64,000 nucleotides of DNA from JAWWPG01 sp033850885 (lineage in GTDB: Bacteria; Actinomycetota; Actinomycetes; Propionibacteriales; Nocardioidaceae). The stretch covers positions 62,001 to 126,000 of the forward strand of contig JAWWPG010000020.1 in NCBI GenBank assembly GCA_033850885.1, given 5' to 3'. Position numbers and translations under genes: made by a program. Below, piece by piece: positions 1 through 8,562 of this stretch. Each line of letters starts with the position of its first letter. The first letter of the stretch is position 1. The notes under the pieces are model-generated. The model ran no database searches. It saw nothing but the letters and a program-made list of their open reading frames with translations, and had not been told where the DNA came from.

Positions 1-237
1 CTGCGGCGAGGCGACGACGTGGAGACGCTGAGCGTCGAACGCGCCTCCGAGCTGATTGCCGACAAGCGCGCCAAAGGTCCGGGCACCAAGAAGACCACTG
101 CCAAGAGGGGCACCACCAAGAAGTCGTCTGCGAAGAAGACGGCTACCAAGAAGGCGTCCACCAAGAAGGCAGCAACCAAGAAGACGGCGACCGCAAGCAC
201 CGCCGCGAAGAAGACGACGGCGCCGTCGGCGATCTGA
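1..237 (+). CDS. topA: DNA topoisomerase I, C-terminal end (partial)
   Basis: Only the last 78 residues are inside the window; the reading frame is open to the left edge. The visible part begins LRRGDDVETLSVERASELIA, which is typical of the end of the actinobacterial TopA catalytic region, and continues into a tail of repeated TKK/AKK units. Such lysine-rich tails in actinobacterial TopA bind DNA and support processive relaxation of negative supercoils (family knowledge). The stop TGA at 235-237 is directly followed by the GTG of the next gene, so the two are probably co-transcribed. Confidence 0.85.
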   Translation: MRRGDDVETLSVERASELIADKRAKGPGTKKTTAKRGTTKKSSAKKTATKKASTKKAATKKTATASTAAKKTTAPSAI

Positions 238-2256
238 GTGACCGTGTCTGGCGCAGCCGTGTCTTCGTCGCGGGGCGGCGGAGTACTGCGGATCACCGCG
301 TTCAGGCGACTCTGGATCGGGCTGGGGCTGTCCAGTCTCGGCGACTGGCTGGGGTTGTTGGCGTTGACGGCGATGGCGAGCCAGCTCGCCTCGTCCAGCT
401 ATCAGCAGCAGAACTTCGCGATCGCCGGCGTGCTGTTCCTCCGGGTGCTTCCCGCCATCGTGATCGGACCACTCGCCGGCTATATCGCGGACCGCCTCGA
501 CCGGCGCTCGACCCTGGTCATCGGCGACTTCGCGCGCGGGATCGTCTTCATCACGATCCCGATCGTCGACAAGCTGTGGTGGGTCTTCGTCGCCACCGTG
601 ATCATCGAGGCGATCAGCCTGGTGTGGCTGCCGGCCAAGGATGCCACGGTGCCCAACCTGGTACCGCGTGACCAGCTCGAGCAGGCGAACCGGCTCTCGA
701 TCGCGACGACGTACGGATCGGCCCTGCCGGCGGCGGGGATCTTCGTCCTGCTGTCGCTCGGCACCAAGGGACTGGCCTCATCGACGGGCTGGCTCGACAA
801 CGCGCCCGTCACGCTGTCGCTCGCGTTCAACGCCGCGTCGTTCATCGTGTCCGGAGTCGTGATCGCCACCCTGCACGCCATCCCGGCCGGCCCTGCCCTC
901 GCGCTCGAGGGTCGGGAGGGAATCGTGCGGGTGGTGCGGGACGGGTGGGCCTACGTCATGCATCAACCGCTGATCCGGGGGCTGGTGCTGGGCATCACCG
1001 GCGCGTTCGCCGCCGGCGGGGTCGTGGTCGGCTTGGCCCGGGTCTACGTGGCAGACCTGGGTGGCGGCGACCCGGGCTATGGCACCCTGTTCGCCGCGGT
1101 CTTCGCCGGGCTGGCCCTGGGCATGTGGCGCGGTCCGCGCTTCCTGTTGGCGATGTCGCGGCGGCGGCTTTTCGGGTTCTCGCTGGTCGCAGCCGGGGTG
1201 CTGCTCGGCGGGATCGCGGTGATCGCCAACCTCGCCATCGTGGTCGCGCTCACGCTGGTGCTGGGATTCTTCGCCGGCACGGCTTGGATCACTGGTTACA
1301 CCCTGCTCGGCCTCGAGGTGGAGGACGCCTTCCGGGGCCGAACGTTCGCGTTCGTCCAGACGCTGATCCGGCTGTCGTTGGCGTTGGTGCTGGCCGTGGC
1401 TCCCCTCATCGCCGGACTGATCGGCCCTCATCGTTGGCAGGTGACTGACGACTCCGTGCTCGATTACAACGGTGCGTCCATCACGATGTTCGGCTCAGCC
1501 CTCATCATGATGGCTGTCGGCTTCGTTGCCTACCATCAGATGAACGACCGACCCGGCACCTCGATCAGAAGCGAGCTGAGGCAGTCCCTGATGCGCGACA
1601 ACGGCGTCTACGCGGACCGGGGGGTCTTCATCGCGCTCGAGGGAGGTGAGGGTGCCGGCAAGTCCACCCAGGCGCGGCTGCTCCAGGAGTGGCTGAGTCG
1701 CGAGGGGTACGACGTCGTACTCACCCATGAACCCGGGGACTCCGACATCGGTCGCCGGCTGCGCGAGATCCTGCTCTCCCCGTCCACCGGGGCACTCGAC
1801 CACCGTGCCGAGGCGCTCCTCTACGCCGCGGACAAGGCTGAGCACGTCCAGAAGCTCGTCAGGCCCGCGCTCGATCGCGGTGCGGTCGTCGTCACCGACA
1901 GGTACGTCGACTCGACCCTCGCCTACCAGGGGGCCGGCCGCGACCTGCTCCCCCGTGAGGTGGAACACGTGGCCCGGTGGGCGACGGCAGACCTGCGACC
2001 CCACCTGACCGTCCTGCTCGACCTGCCGCCGAGGGTCGGGCTAGGCCGTTTCGACTCGCCGGACCGGCTGGAGGCCGAGCCGCTGAGCTTCCACCAGCGA
2101 GTGCGGGGGTCGTTCCTGCGACTGGCTGCCGCCAACCCCGACCACTACCTCGTCGTCGACGCCACCCAGGACAGTGCTGTCATCGCTGCCGCGATCCGGC
2201 GGCGGGTGGAACCGGTGCTTTCCTTGGCCAGGCGGCACCTGGGTGCAGACGCGTGA
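238..2256 (+). CDS. tmk: MFS transporter fused to thymidylate kinase
   Basis: The protein has 672 residues. Residues 1 to about 450 form a hydrophobic MFS-like transporter with many membrane segments and the loop motif DRLDRR near residue 85. From about residue 460 a complete dTMP kinase follows: P-loop GGEGAGKST near 469-477, the DRYVDSTLAYQG segment, and a normal C-terminal end. The kinase phosphorylates dTMP to dTDP for DNA synthesis. The single frame has no internal stop, so this is a true fusion in this sequence. It sits directly after topA and overlaps holB by 4 bases, so the kinase domain is in its usual tmk-holB context. What the transporter moves cannot be inferred. Confidence 0.9.
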   Translation: MTVSGAAVSSSRGGGVLRITAFRRLWIGLGLSSLGDWLGLLALTAMASQLASSSYQQQNFAIAGVLFLRVLPAIVIGPLAGYIADRLDRRSTLVIGDFARGIVFITIPIVDKLWWVFVATVIIEAISLVWLPAKDATVPNLVPRDQLEQANRLSIATTYGSALPAAGIFVLLSLGTKGLASSTGWLDNAPVTLSLAFNAASFIVSGVVIATLHAIPAGPALALEGREGIVRVVRDGWAYVMHQPLIRGLVLGITGAFAAGGVVVGLARVYVADLGGGDPGYGTLFAAVFAGLALGMWRGPRFLLAMSRRRLFGFSLVAAGVLLGGIAVIANLAIVVALTLVLGFFAGTAWITGYTLLGLEVEDAFRGRTFAFVQTLIRLSLALVLAVAPLIAGLIGPHRWQVTDDSVLDYNGASITMFGSALIMMAVGFVAYHQMNDRPGTSIRSELRQSLMRDNGVYADRGVFIALEGGEGAGKSTQARLLQEWLSREGYDVVLTHEPGDSDIGRRLREILLSPSTGALDHRAEALLYAADKAEHVQKLVRPALDRGAVVVTDRYVDSTLAYQGAGRDLLPREVEHVARWATADLRPHLTVLLDLPPRVGLGRFDSPDRLEAEPLSFHQRVRGSFLRLAAANPDHYLVVDATQDSAVIAAAIRRRVEPVLSLARRHLGADA

Positions 2257-3431
2257 GCGCCGGCGTCACCGTCTGGGACGAGCTGGTCGGACAGGAGGAG
2301 TTGGTCAGTTCCCTGCGGCTCGCCGTGGAGGGTGCGGCCTCGTCGTTCGCGGGCCACGCGTCCCCGGCCATGACCCATGCGTGGCTCTTCACCGGTCCAC
2401 CCGGCTCGGGTCGGTCGACCGCCGCTCGGGCCTTCGCCGCTGCCCTGCTGTGTGACCGCGGGGGCTGTGGCCAGTGCCTGGCCTGTCGGACCGCGCTCAC
2501 GGGTGCGCACGCCGATGTGACCGTGGTGGCGTCCGACCAGTCCGTGATCAGGGTGGACCCGATGCGCGATCTGGTGAGGCAAGCCGCCCTTGCTCCCTCG
2601 GGCCGACGCTGGCAGGTGTTCATCATCGAAGATGCCGATCGGCTCAACGACAAGGCTGCCGACGCGCTGCTGAAGAGCATCGAGGAGCCGCCACCGCGAA
2701 CCGTCTGGCTCTTGTGCGCGCCCACGATCGAGGACGTACTCCCCACCATCCGCTCCCGCTGCCGCACCATGGTGCTCCGGACCCCGTCGCCCGCGGCCGT
2801 GGCCGGGCATCTCGTGGCGCGCGACGGTGCATCCGAGCCGGTGGCCTCATACGCAGCGCGGGCCTCGCAGGGCCACATCGGTCGTGCCCGCGCGCTGGCT
2901 CTCGACGAGCCGACCCGGATCCGCCGTCGCGACGTGCTGCGCATCCCCAGCCAGCTGCTCGACCTGGGTTCCTGCATGACCTGTGCGGCCAACCTGCTCG
3001 ACGCGGCCACCGAGGAAGGTGAGCCGAGGGCGGCCGCTCTTGATGCTGCCGAGGTGGCCGACCTCGAGACGGCCTACGGAACGGGGCTGCGGGGCGCGAA
3101 GGGGACCGGGTACTCCCCTGCGCTCAAAGAGCTCCAACGCAACCAGAAGCAGCGCTCGAAGCGCTTCGTGCGCGATGCCCTGGACCGGTCACTGCTTGAC
3201 CTCGCCTCGTTCTATCGCGATGTGCTGGCGGTCCAGGTGGGTGCCGGGACGGGTCTGGTGAATGAGGAGGAACGTGACATTGTGGGTAAGATGGCCAGAC
3301 TTACGACGGGAGAGGAATCCGTCGCAAAACTCGCAGCCATCTTTGCGACCCGGGAGGCCCTCGAGGGCGAGGTCGCGCCGGCACTGGCGCTCGAGTCCCT
3401 GATGATCACGCTGGGAGGCGGCGGCAAATGA
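2253..3431 (+). CDS. holB: DNA polymerase III subunit delta'
   Basis: This 392-residue protein is the clamp-loader delta' subunit. It starts with VWDELVGQEELV, has the modified P-loop GPPGSGRST, the zinc-binding cysteine cluster CDRGGCGQCLAC, and the AAA+ segments FIIEDADRLN and LLKSIEEPPP. The GTG at 2253 overlaps the tmk stop as GTGA, which suggests translational coupling; an upstream extension in the same frame would run far into tmk and was not chosen. Delta' works in the cytoplasm with tau and delta to open and load the beta clamp. The next gene starts on the stop codon (ATGA). Confidence 0.92.
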   Translation: MSAGVTVWDELVGQEELVSSLRLAVEGAASSFAGHASPAMTHAWLFTGPPGSGRSTAARAFAAALLCDRGGCGQCLACRTALTGAHADVTVVASDQSVIRVDPMRDLVRQAALAPSGRRWQVFIIEDADRLNDKAADALLKSIEEPPPRTVWLLCAPTIEDVLPTIRSRCRTMVLRTPSPAAVAGHLVARDGASEPVASYAARASQGHIGRARALALDEPTRIRRRDVLRIPSQLLDLGSCMTCAANLLDAATEEGEPRAAALDAAEVADLETAYGTGLRGAKGTGYSPALKELQRNQKQRSKRFVRDALDRSLLDLASFYRDVLAVQVGAGTGLVNEEERDIVGKMARLTTGEESVAKLAAIFATREALEGEVAPALALESLMITLGGGGK

Positions 3432-4396
3432 CGGACCAGAGTGACTCGGAGCGCAAACCCGCGCAGGGCAGCGGACCGCCGCCGACCCCGCCGTTCCCCG
3501 ACCAGTACGGCGGGGGTGGCGGCTATGCCGGTCCGCCAGGCGTGCAGGTGCCGAACCAGGGTCCTCCCTACCGGCACCCGGCCGAACCGTCATCACCGGG
3601 TGACTACTCGCCGCAGGGCGCGTACCCGCCACCACCGGGTGGCTACCCGCCACCGGGTGGCTACCCGCCACCAGCGGGCGGCTACTCGTCGCCGGGTGGC
3701 TATCCGCCGCCGCCGGGCGCTTACCCACCGCCGGGCTATGGCGCGCCCGGCTACCCGTCATACCCCGCAGATGACCCGAGTGCCAAGCGCGGATACAGCG
3801 GGTTTGCGATCGCCGCCTTCGTTGTCGGCTTGGTGGCTCCGCTGGTCGGCATCCTCGCGGCGATTCCGCTCGGCATCGTGGGCCTGGTCAAGACCTCTCA
3901 TGGGCGGCTCAAGGGCGGCTGGATGGCCATCACGGGGATGGTGCTCAGTGTCCTCTGGTGGGTCGGAATCATCGCGATCGGGGTCTGGGTGGTCAGCAAC
4001 CAGGCGCAGCGCAACGACGCCGGGGCGATCACCAAGGCCGGCAACATCAGCTTCGGAGACATCCGAACCGGCGACTGCGTGACGATCTCGGGTCTCAGTG
4101 GAAGCGGTTCGATCGACACGTTCGGCATGAAGGGCGTTCCGTGCGCCGATGCCCACGACGCGCAGGCGGTCTTCGTCGTCGAGTTCCCGACGTCGACGTA
4201 CCCCGGTCAAAGCGAGCTTGCTGCGCAGACTCAGCAAGCCTGCAACGCGTACGAGGCGGGCTACACGTCCGCCACCCTGCACGGCTACGTCATATATCCG
4301 TCGGAAACCCTGTGGACCAACGGTGACGACCACCGGTCGATCTGTCTCGTCACGAGGCGAGACGGCGCGACGATGACGGGCTCCGTGGTCCAGTAG
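3428..4396 (+). CDS. Proline-rich DUF4190 / septum-formation-type membrane protein
   Basis: The protein has 322 residues. The first 115 are very rich in Pro, Gly and Tyr, with repeats of the type GGYPPPGGYPPP. Two adjacent membrane helices follow (about 120-185, DUF4190-like: GFAIAAFVVGLVAPLVGIL and the second near WWVGIIAIGVWVV). The C-terminal half (GDCVTISG, then VPCADAHDAQAVFVVEF) resembles the extracytoplasmic 'septum formation' domain with conserved cysteines. It is probably an envelope protein with the C-terminal domain outside. The ATG overlaps the holB stop by 4 bases. The exact function is unknown. Confidence 0.75.
   Translation: MTDQSDSERKPAQGSGPPPTPPFPDQYGGGGGYAGPPGVQVPNQGPPYRHPAEPSSPGDYSPQGAYPPPPGGYPPPGGYPPPAGGYSSPGGYPPPPGAYPPPGYGAPGYPSYPADDPSAKRGYSGFAIAAFVVGLVAPLVGILAAIPLGIVGLVKTSHGRLKGGWMAITGMVLSVLWWVGIIAIGVWVVSNQAQRNDAGAITKAGNISFGDIRTGDCVTISGLSGSGSIDTFGMKGVPCADAHDAQAVFVVEFPTSTYPGQSELAAQTQQACNAYEAGYTSATLHGYVIYPSETLWTNGDDHRSICLVTRRDGATMTGSVVQ
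3625..3735 (+). repeat. In-gene tandem repeats encoding GGYPPP units
   Basis: Several imperfect copies of a short GC-rich unit (core CCACCGGGTGGCTACCCG) lie head to tail inside the N-terminal part of the DUF4190 protein and encode the GGYPPP / GGYSSP repeats. Slippage here could change the length of the proline-rich tail without breaking the frame. Confidence 0.7.
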
Positions 4397-4484
4397 CGCC
4401 TCGGGCACCGACTTCGCACGACGTAGGGTTTGGTTTGGGCGCTGCCGCGCCCTTCCCCGGCCCGTTGACGAAGGGCTCATCTGC

Positions 4485-6095
4485 ATGCGACGTTTGCGAC
4501 GAACCCGGCTCGCCGTGGCCGCCCTGGCTGCTGGGCTGCTCACCTCATGCGCGTCGGCTCAGAACATCGCAGGTGACGGCGCATCCACCCACTCTCGGAG
4601 TGGACCATCCACGCCAGCCTCTCCGACTGCTCCGCCACCGGGTCCGACGACTCCGCCGGCCTCCGGCGGCAACCTGCCGGCCGGTTTCGGGAAGGGACCG
4701 TCGGGGTCCGGCCTCGACCGGTTCTACAACCAGCAGGTGTCTTGGACCGATTGTGGCGGCGGGGACAGGTGCGCGTCGATCTGGGTGCCCCTCGACTACG
4801 CCCACCCGAACCGCGAAGCCATCACGATCAAGGCGAAGATGCAGCCGGCCAGCGACCCCGCACACAAGGTCGGCACCCTCTTCATCAACCCCGGGGGTCC
4901 AGGGGAGTCGGGGATCGACTACCTCAGCTTCATCAACCTCGACGACACGGTGACCCGGTCGTATGACGTGGTTGGTTTCGACCCACGCGGAGTAGGTCAG
5001 AGCACACCCGTGCACTGCGTCTCCAACCGGTTCCTCGACAGGTACCTCGCGGCTGACCCCTCGCCGGACACACCCGGGGAGGTCCACACGATGGAGCGGC
5101 TCTGGACGCAGTTCACGCGAGGCTGTGAGGCCGGTGCCGGGCCGTTGCTTGCGCACGTGTCGACCATCGAGGCCGCGCGGGACATGGACATCCTGCGAGC
5201 GGTCGTCAAGGACCCGACATTCAACTACTACGGTGCGTCATACGGCACCTACCTCGGTGCCACGTACGCCGCCCTGTTCCCCACCAAGGTCCATCGCATG
5301 GTGCTGGACGGTGCCGTGGACCCGGAGGCGACGGCGCACGCCTCGGAGATCAACCAGACCAAGGGCTTTCAACGGGCTCTTACGGCCTACCTGACGTCCT
5401 GCGTCGGCTCCGGCAACTGCCCGCTGGGGAACACCGTCGCGGGGGCACAGCGGCGACTCATCCAGCTGTTCTCGTCCCTCGACTCCAGGCCACTGCCGAC
5501 CACCGACGGTCGCCCGCTCACCCAGGGTCTGGCGTTCTTCGGCGTGGTCCTGCCGCTCTACAGTCCCACTCTGTGGACCTACGAGACCCAGGCGTTGCAG
5601 CAGGCGCTGAGCGGGAGCGGAGACCTCTTCCTGCTGCTCTCGGACCAGTACGCCAACCGCAGCCCGGACGGCACGTACACCAGCAACGCGATCCAGGTGC
5701 AGTCGGCCGTCAGCTGCCTCGACCAACCCCAGCATGAGAGCGTGGCCCAGATCGAGGCGGGCAAGGCAGCGTTCCTCAAGGCGTCGCCGGTCTTCGGTCC
5801 GGTTGCCATGTGGTTCCCCTATGGGTGCTCCAACTGGCCGGTCAAATCGCCCCTGCCGAAGCCGAACTACGCAGCACCGGGCGCCCCGCCGATCGTGGTC
5901 GTGGGGACGACACGCGACCCCGCGACGCCGTACGAGCAGTCGGTCAGGCTCGCGAAGGAGCTGGACAGCGGGGTTCTGCTCAGCCGAAACGGTGACGGTC
6001 ACACCGCCTACTCGAGCGGCAACGTGTGCATCGACCAAGCGGTGGACAACTATCTCGTCAAGGGGACCGCGCCCGCGAAGGGCACGATGTGCTGA
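4485..6095 (+). CDS. Secreted alpha/beta hydrolase lipoprotein, TAP family
   Basis: The 536-residue precursor has an Arg-rich N-terminus, a short hydrophobic stretch and a lipobox LLTSC, so it is probably a lipoprotein. A Ser/Thr/Pro-rich linker follows to about residue 75. The catalytic domain shows the oxyanion segment NPGGPGESG and the nucleophile elbow GASYG with Ser252. The end contains GTTRDPATPY and GDGHTAYSSGNVC, typical of the TAP-like C-terminal domain, which places Asp and His. This matches tripeptidyl-aminopeptidase-like enzymes of Streptomyces and Mycobacterium that cleave short peptides outside the cell. The natural substrate is not known. Confidence 0.85.
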   Translation: MRRLRRTRLAVAALAAGLLTSCASAQNIAGDGASTHSRSGPSTPASPTAPPPGPTTPPASGGNLPAGFGKGPSGSGLDRFYNQQVSWTDCGGGDRCASIWVPLDYAHPNREAITIKAKMQPASDPAHKVGTLFINPGGPGESGIDYLSFINLDDTVTRSYDVVGFDPRGVGQSTPVHCVSNRFLDRYLAADPSPDTPGEVHTMERLWTQFTRGCEAGAGPLLAHVSTIEAARDMDILRAVVKDPTFNYYGASYGTYLGATYAALFPTKVHRMVLDGAVDPEATAHASEINQTKGFQRALTAYLTSCVGSGNCPLGNTVAGAQRRLIQLFSSLDSRPLPTTDGRPLTQGLAFFGVVLPLYSPTLWTYETQALQQALSGSGDLFLLLSDQYANRSPDGTYTSNAIQVQSAVSCLDQPQHESVAQIEAGKAAFLKASPVFGPVAMWFPYGCSNWPVKSPLPKPNYAAPGAPPIVVVGTTRDPATPYEQSVRLAKELDSGVLLSRNGDGHTAYSSGNVCIDQAVDNYLVKGTAPAKGTMC

Positions 6096-6123
6096 CCCGC
6101 CGTTGCAGTCGGGACCTGGTCCG

Positions 6124-7083
6124 ATGAGCAACCTCGACGCCTCGGTCGAGGTGATGGCAAGTGCCGCAGCCGAGAGGGACCTCACACCGGTCGTCGAGGT
6201 GCTGACTCCGCGGGCCGTCATGCTCGGACCGCATCAGGAGGTGCGGCGGGTGCTTCCCAACCGTGACCGCCGGATGATCGGCGCCTGGTGCTTCGTCGAC
6301 CACTATGGTCCCGAGGACGTCTCGGGCGACGTCGGGATGTGGGTGCCGCCGCATCCGCACACGGGACTGCAGACGGTGAGCTGGCTGATGTCGGGCGAGA
6401 TCCGGCACCGCGACAGCCTCGGGAACGTCGCCGAGGTTCGACCGGGCGAGCTCAGCCTGATGACCGCCGGACCGGGTATCGCCCATTCGGAGAAGTCTCC
6501 GGCCGGTCACTCGGCGCTCCTGCACGGTCTCCAGCTCTGGCTAGCCCTGCCGTCTCCGGCCCGAGAAGTTGCGCCACGTGACTTCGCCCAGTACGGGGAT
6601 CTGCCGCTGGTCGAGATGCCCGGACTGACGGCAAGGATCGTGACCGGGGAGCTGCTCGGGCAGGTGTCGCCGGCGCTGTCCTACTCGCCCCTGCTGGGTG
6701 CCGAGCTGGGAATGCACGGCGCTGCTGAGGTGCCGATCCGGCCCGCCTTCGAGCACGGCGTGCTCGCGATCAGCGGCGAGGTCGCCGTCGAGGGCCAGCG
6801 GTTGGCTCCGAGCGAGATCTGCTACCTCGGTGGTCGACGGGAGCGCCTGTCGATCGAAGGGTCAGGGAAGGCCTTCCTGCTCGGCGGCGAGCCGTTCGCG
6901 GAGGACCTCGTCATGTGGTGGAACTTCGTCGGACGCTCCCACGAGGAGATCGTCGCCCTCCGGCAGGCGTGGAACTCCGGCGGCGGTGAACAGTTCGGCC
7001 CCGTTCAAGACTTCGACTCCGACCGGCTGGCCGCCCCACCGATGCCGACCGTTCAGCTCAAGCCGCGGGGGCGTCACCGCTGA
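6124..7083 (+). CDS. Pirin family protein
   Basis: The protein has 319 residues in a bicupin pirin layout. The N-terminal cupin carries the metal-binding motif HPHTG, then GEIRHRDS and GPGIAHSE, with the usual His and Glu ligands. Pirins bind Fe or other metals; some are quercetinases and others are redox-sensing regulators, and the sequence does not decide between these. The ATG at 6124 is chosen because it begins the conserved pirin N-terminus; the frame stays open upstream but runs into the hydrolase gene. The tRNA gene follows about 120 bases later. Confidence 0.85.
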   Translation: MSNLDASVEVMASAAAERDLTPVVEVLTPRAVMLGPHQEVRRVLPNRDRRMIGAWCFVDHYGPEDVSGDVGMWVPPHPHTGLQTVSWLMSGEIRHRDSLGNVAEVRPGELSLMTAGPGIAHSEKSPAGHSALLHGLQLWLALPSPAREVAPRDFAQYGDLPLVEMPGLTARIVTGELLGQVSPALSYSPLLGAELGMHGAAEVPIRPAFEHGVLAISGEVAVEGQRLAPSEICYLGGRRERLSIEGSGKAFLLGGEPFAEDLVMWWNFVGRSHEEIVALRQAWNSGGGEQFGPVQDFDSDRLAAPPMPTVQLKPRGRHR

Positions 7084-7150
7084 ACCGAGGCGTCGGTCAC
7101 CCCGGCGGCCGGTCGGCGTACGTCGGCGAATCCGTTGTCCTACGGGCGAT

Positions 7151-7180
7151 TTGGGGCGGCCTGACGCGGGTTGGTAGTCT
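7151..7180 (+). promoter_or_regulatory. Possible promoter of tRNA-Thr
   Basis: TTGGGG at 7151-7156 and TAGTCT at 7175-7180 are separated by 18 bases and lie about 27 bases before the tRNA. The boxes are weak matches to the housekeeping consensus. Confidence 0.35.
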
Positions 7181-7206
7181 CTCCCGTCGGCCTCCTCGCG
7201 GGCTGC

Positions 7207-7282
7207 GCCGCCTTAGCTCAGTCGGCAGAGCGTCTCACTCGTAATGAGAAGGTCGTCGGTTCGATTCCGACAGGCGGCTCCA
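7207..7282 (+). tRNA. tRNA-Thr (anticodon CGT)
   Basis: A full cloverleaf can be drawn. The acceptor stem GCCGCCT (7207-7213) pairs with AGGCGGC (7272-7278). The D arm is GCTC..GAGC, the anticodon stem TCTCA/TGAGA surrounds the loop CTCGTAA with anticodon CGT at 7240-7242, and the T arm is GTCGG TTCGATT CCGAC. The discriminator T7279 is followed by an encoded CCA (7280-7282). It reads the Thr codon ACG, which is common in GC-rich genomes. Confidence 0.97.
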
Positions 7283-7386
7283 CAAAGACGCAGGTCAGGG
7301 CATTGCGGCTGGGGGACGGCTGGTCCTCGGGCAACTTGATTCGTCGCCCCATCCCGTGCCAGCGAATGTGTATCCAGCTGTGGGGT

Positions 7387-8130
7387 TCAGGCGATAAGCA
7401 GGCGAGCGCCAAGCTCTGCTGCGTCGAGATCGACGAGGTCGCGGTTGCGTGCGGCCCACCGACCGGAGGCGAGGTCATCGCGGAGGCTGCGCACTGCGCT
7501 CTGCTCGGCGTCCGGTCCTACTCCGTCCCAGACCGACACACCGCGACGGACACTTTCGTCCAGGTATGCCTCGGGCCGGCGCCAATGGGCCTCGAAGAAG
7601 CCGTCACTACAGTCCCACGGGATGGGCACCGGTTCCATCCGGGCTCCGATGGCGTCGGCCAGCTCGGCCAGCGATGCCAGAACTGCGCACGCTCTCAAAT
7701 CAGCGAACTGGGGAAGGTAGTCACGAGTCAGCCAGAACTGGCTAGGGTCGCTGGTGTCGAACAGGAACACCACCACGCGGCGAGCGACGCGCCGCATCTC
7801 GCGCAGACCGGCAACCGGGTCCTGCCAGTGATGAACGGTGCAAACAGCCATCGCTGCGTCGAAGGACCGGTCCTGGAACGGAAGACTCTCCGCTGTGGCC
7901 GCCACGCATGGCGCTCCACCTCCGAGACGCTGCGCCCGCATGAGCGCCGACGGTTCCACCGCGGTGACGTCGCGGTCGGGCGGCTCGTAGGAGCCGGTGC
8001 CCGCTCCGACATTCAGCACCGTTCGCGCATCGCCGAGCGCAGCCCAGATCCGCGCGGCGATTCGCGGCTCGGTGCGGCGCGTCACGGTGTAGGTGGCCCC
8101 GATGGTGTCATATAGCTGCGCGCTGGACAT
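7387..8130 (-). CDS. Class I SAM-dependent methyltransferase
   Basis: This 247-residue protein has the SAM-binding motif I VLNVGAGTGSY (residues 38-48), an acidic residue after the second strand (AVEPSALM), and FDAAMAVCTVHHWQDP, which matches the methyltransferase type-11 fold. The ATG at 8130 is a natural start just after a short intergenic region. The substrate is not identifiable. It stands alone, facing the tRNA gene, with no pathway partner nearby. Confidence 0.8.
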   Translation of the reverse strand: MSSAQLYDTIGATYTVTRRTEPRIAARIWAALGDARTVLNVGAGTGSYEPPDRDVTAVEPSALMRAQRLGGGAPCVAATAESLPFQDRSFDAAMAVCTVHHWQDPVAGLREMRRVARRVVVFLFDTSDPSQFWLTRDYLPQFADLRACAVLASLAELADAIGARMEPVPIPWDCSDGFFEAHWRRPEAYLDESVRRGVSVWDGVGPDAEQSAVRSLRDDLASGRWAARNRDLVDLDAAELGARLLIA

Positions 8131-8248
8131 CAGACTCCTCTCTGGTCGTCACCGCCGCCGTCCCCGCAGTGCGCTTCGACGTAGGTAGGGTGTCACTGCT
8201 CACAACGCCGCTTGGGCGCCATTTCATCACATTGATCGCTCATGTGCG

Positions 8249-8465
8249 GGAGCGGCGGGTGAGAACCACGCGTGGGGGCCGCACGAGACCTGCGTGGGCA
8301 GCGACCCGAACAACACGAACCAAGACGGTCCGCAGCCGAGGATCCTGCCGCTGCGCTGGTTCACGCCGACGATCGCACCGACAGGCTTGGCGTTCCGCGA
8401 AGGCTGCGGCATCTCGAAGGCTCAAGGTGCGCTGTTCCTCGGGGCGTAACAACACGGTCCGGGCG
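8249..8465 (+). pseudogene. Decayed fragment of a PQQ-dependent sugar (glucose/sorbosone) dehydrogenase
   Basis: One frame reads GENHAWGPHETC, then DPNNTNQDGPQP and LRWFTPTIAPTGLAFREGCG, and ends GALFLGA with a TAA at 8447-8449. These strings resemble the C-terminal part of soluble aldose/sorbosone dehydrogenases as remembered. After the stop, the frame shifted by one base reads NNTVR, the expected continuation, so a frameshift disrupts the end. No start and no N-terminal beta-propeller remain upstream. The identification rests on remembered family motifs, not on a search. Confidence 0.55.
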
Positions 8466-8562
8466 TAGGCGCGGTGGGTCTCAACGAGCCCGAATCGTCG
8501 GGAAACCGGCATCCATCCCAGCTTTCGGACGCCGCAGCATGCCCCCTCGGTAGCCTGGACGA

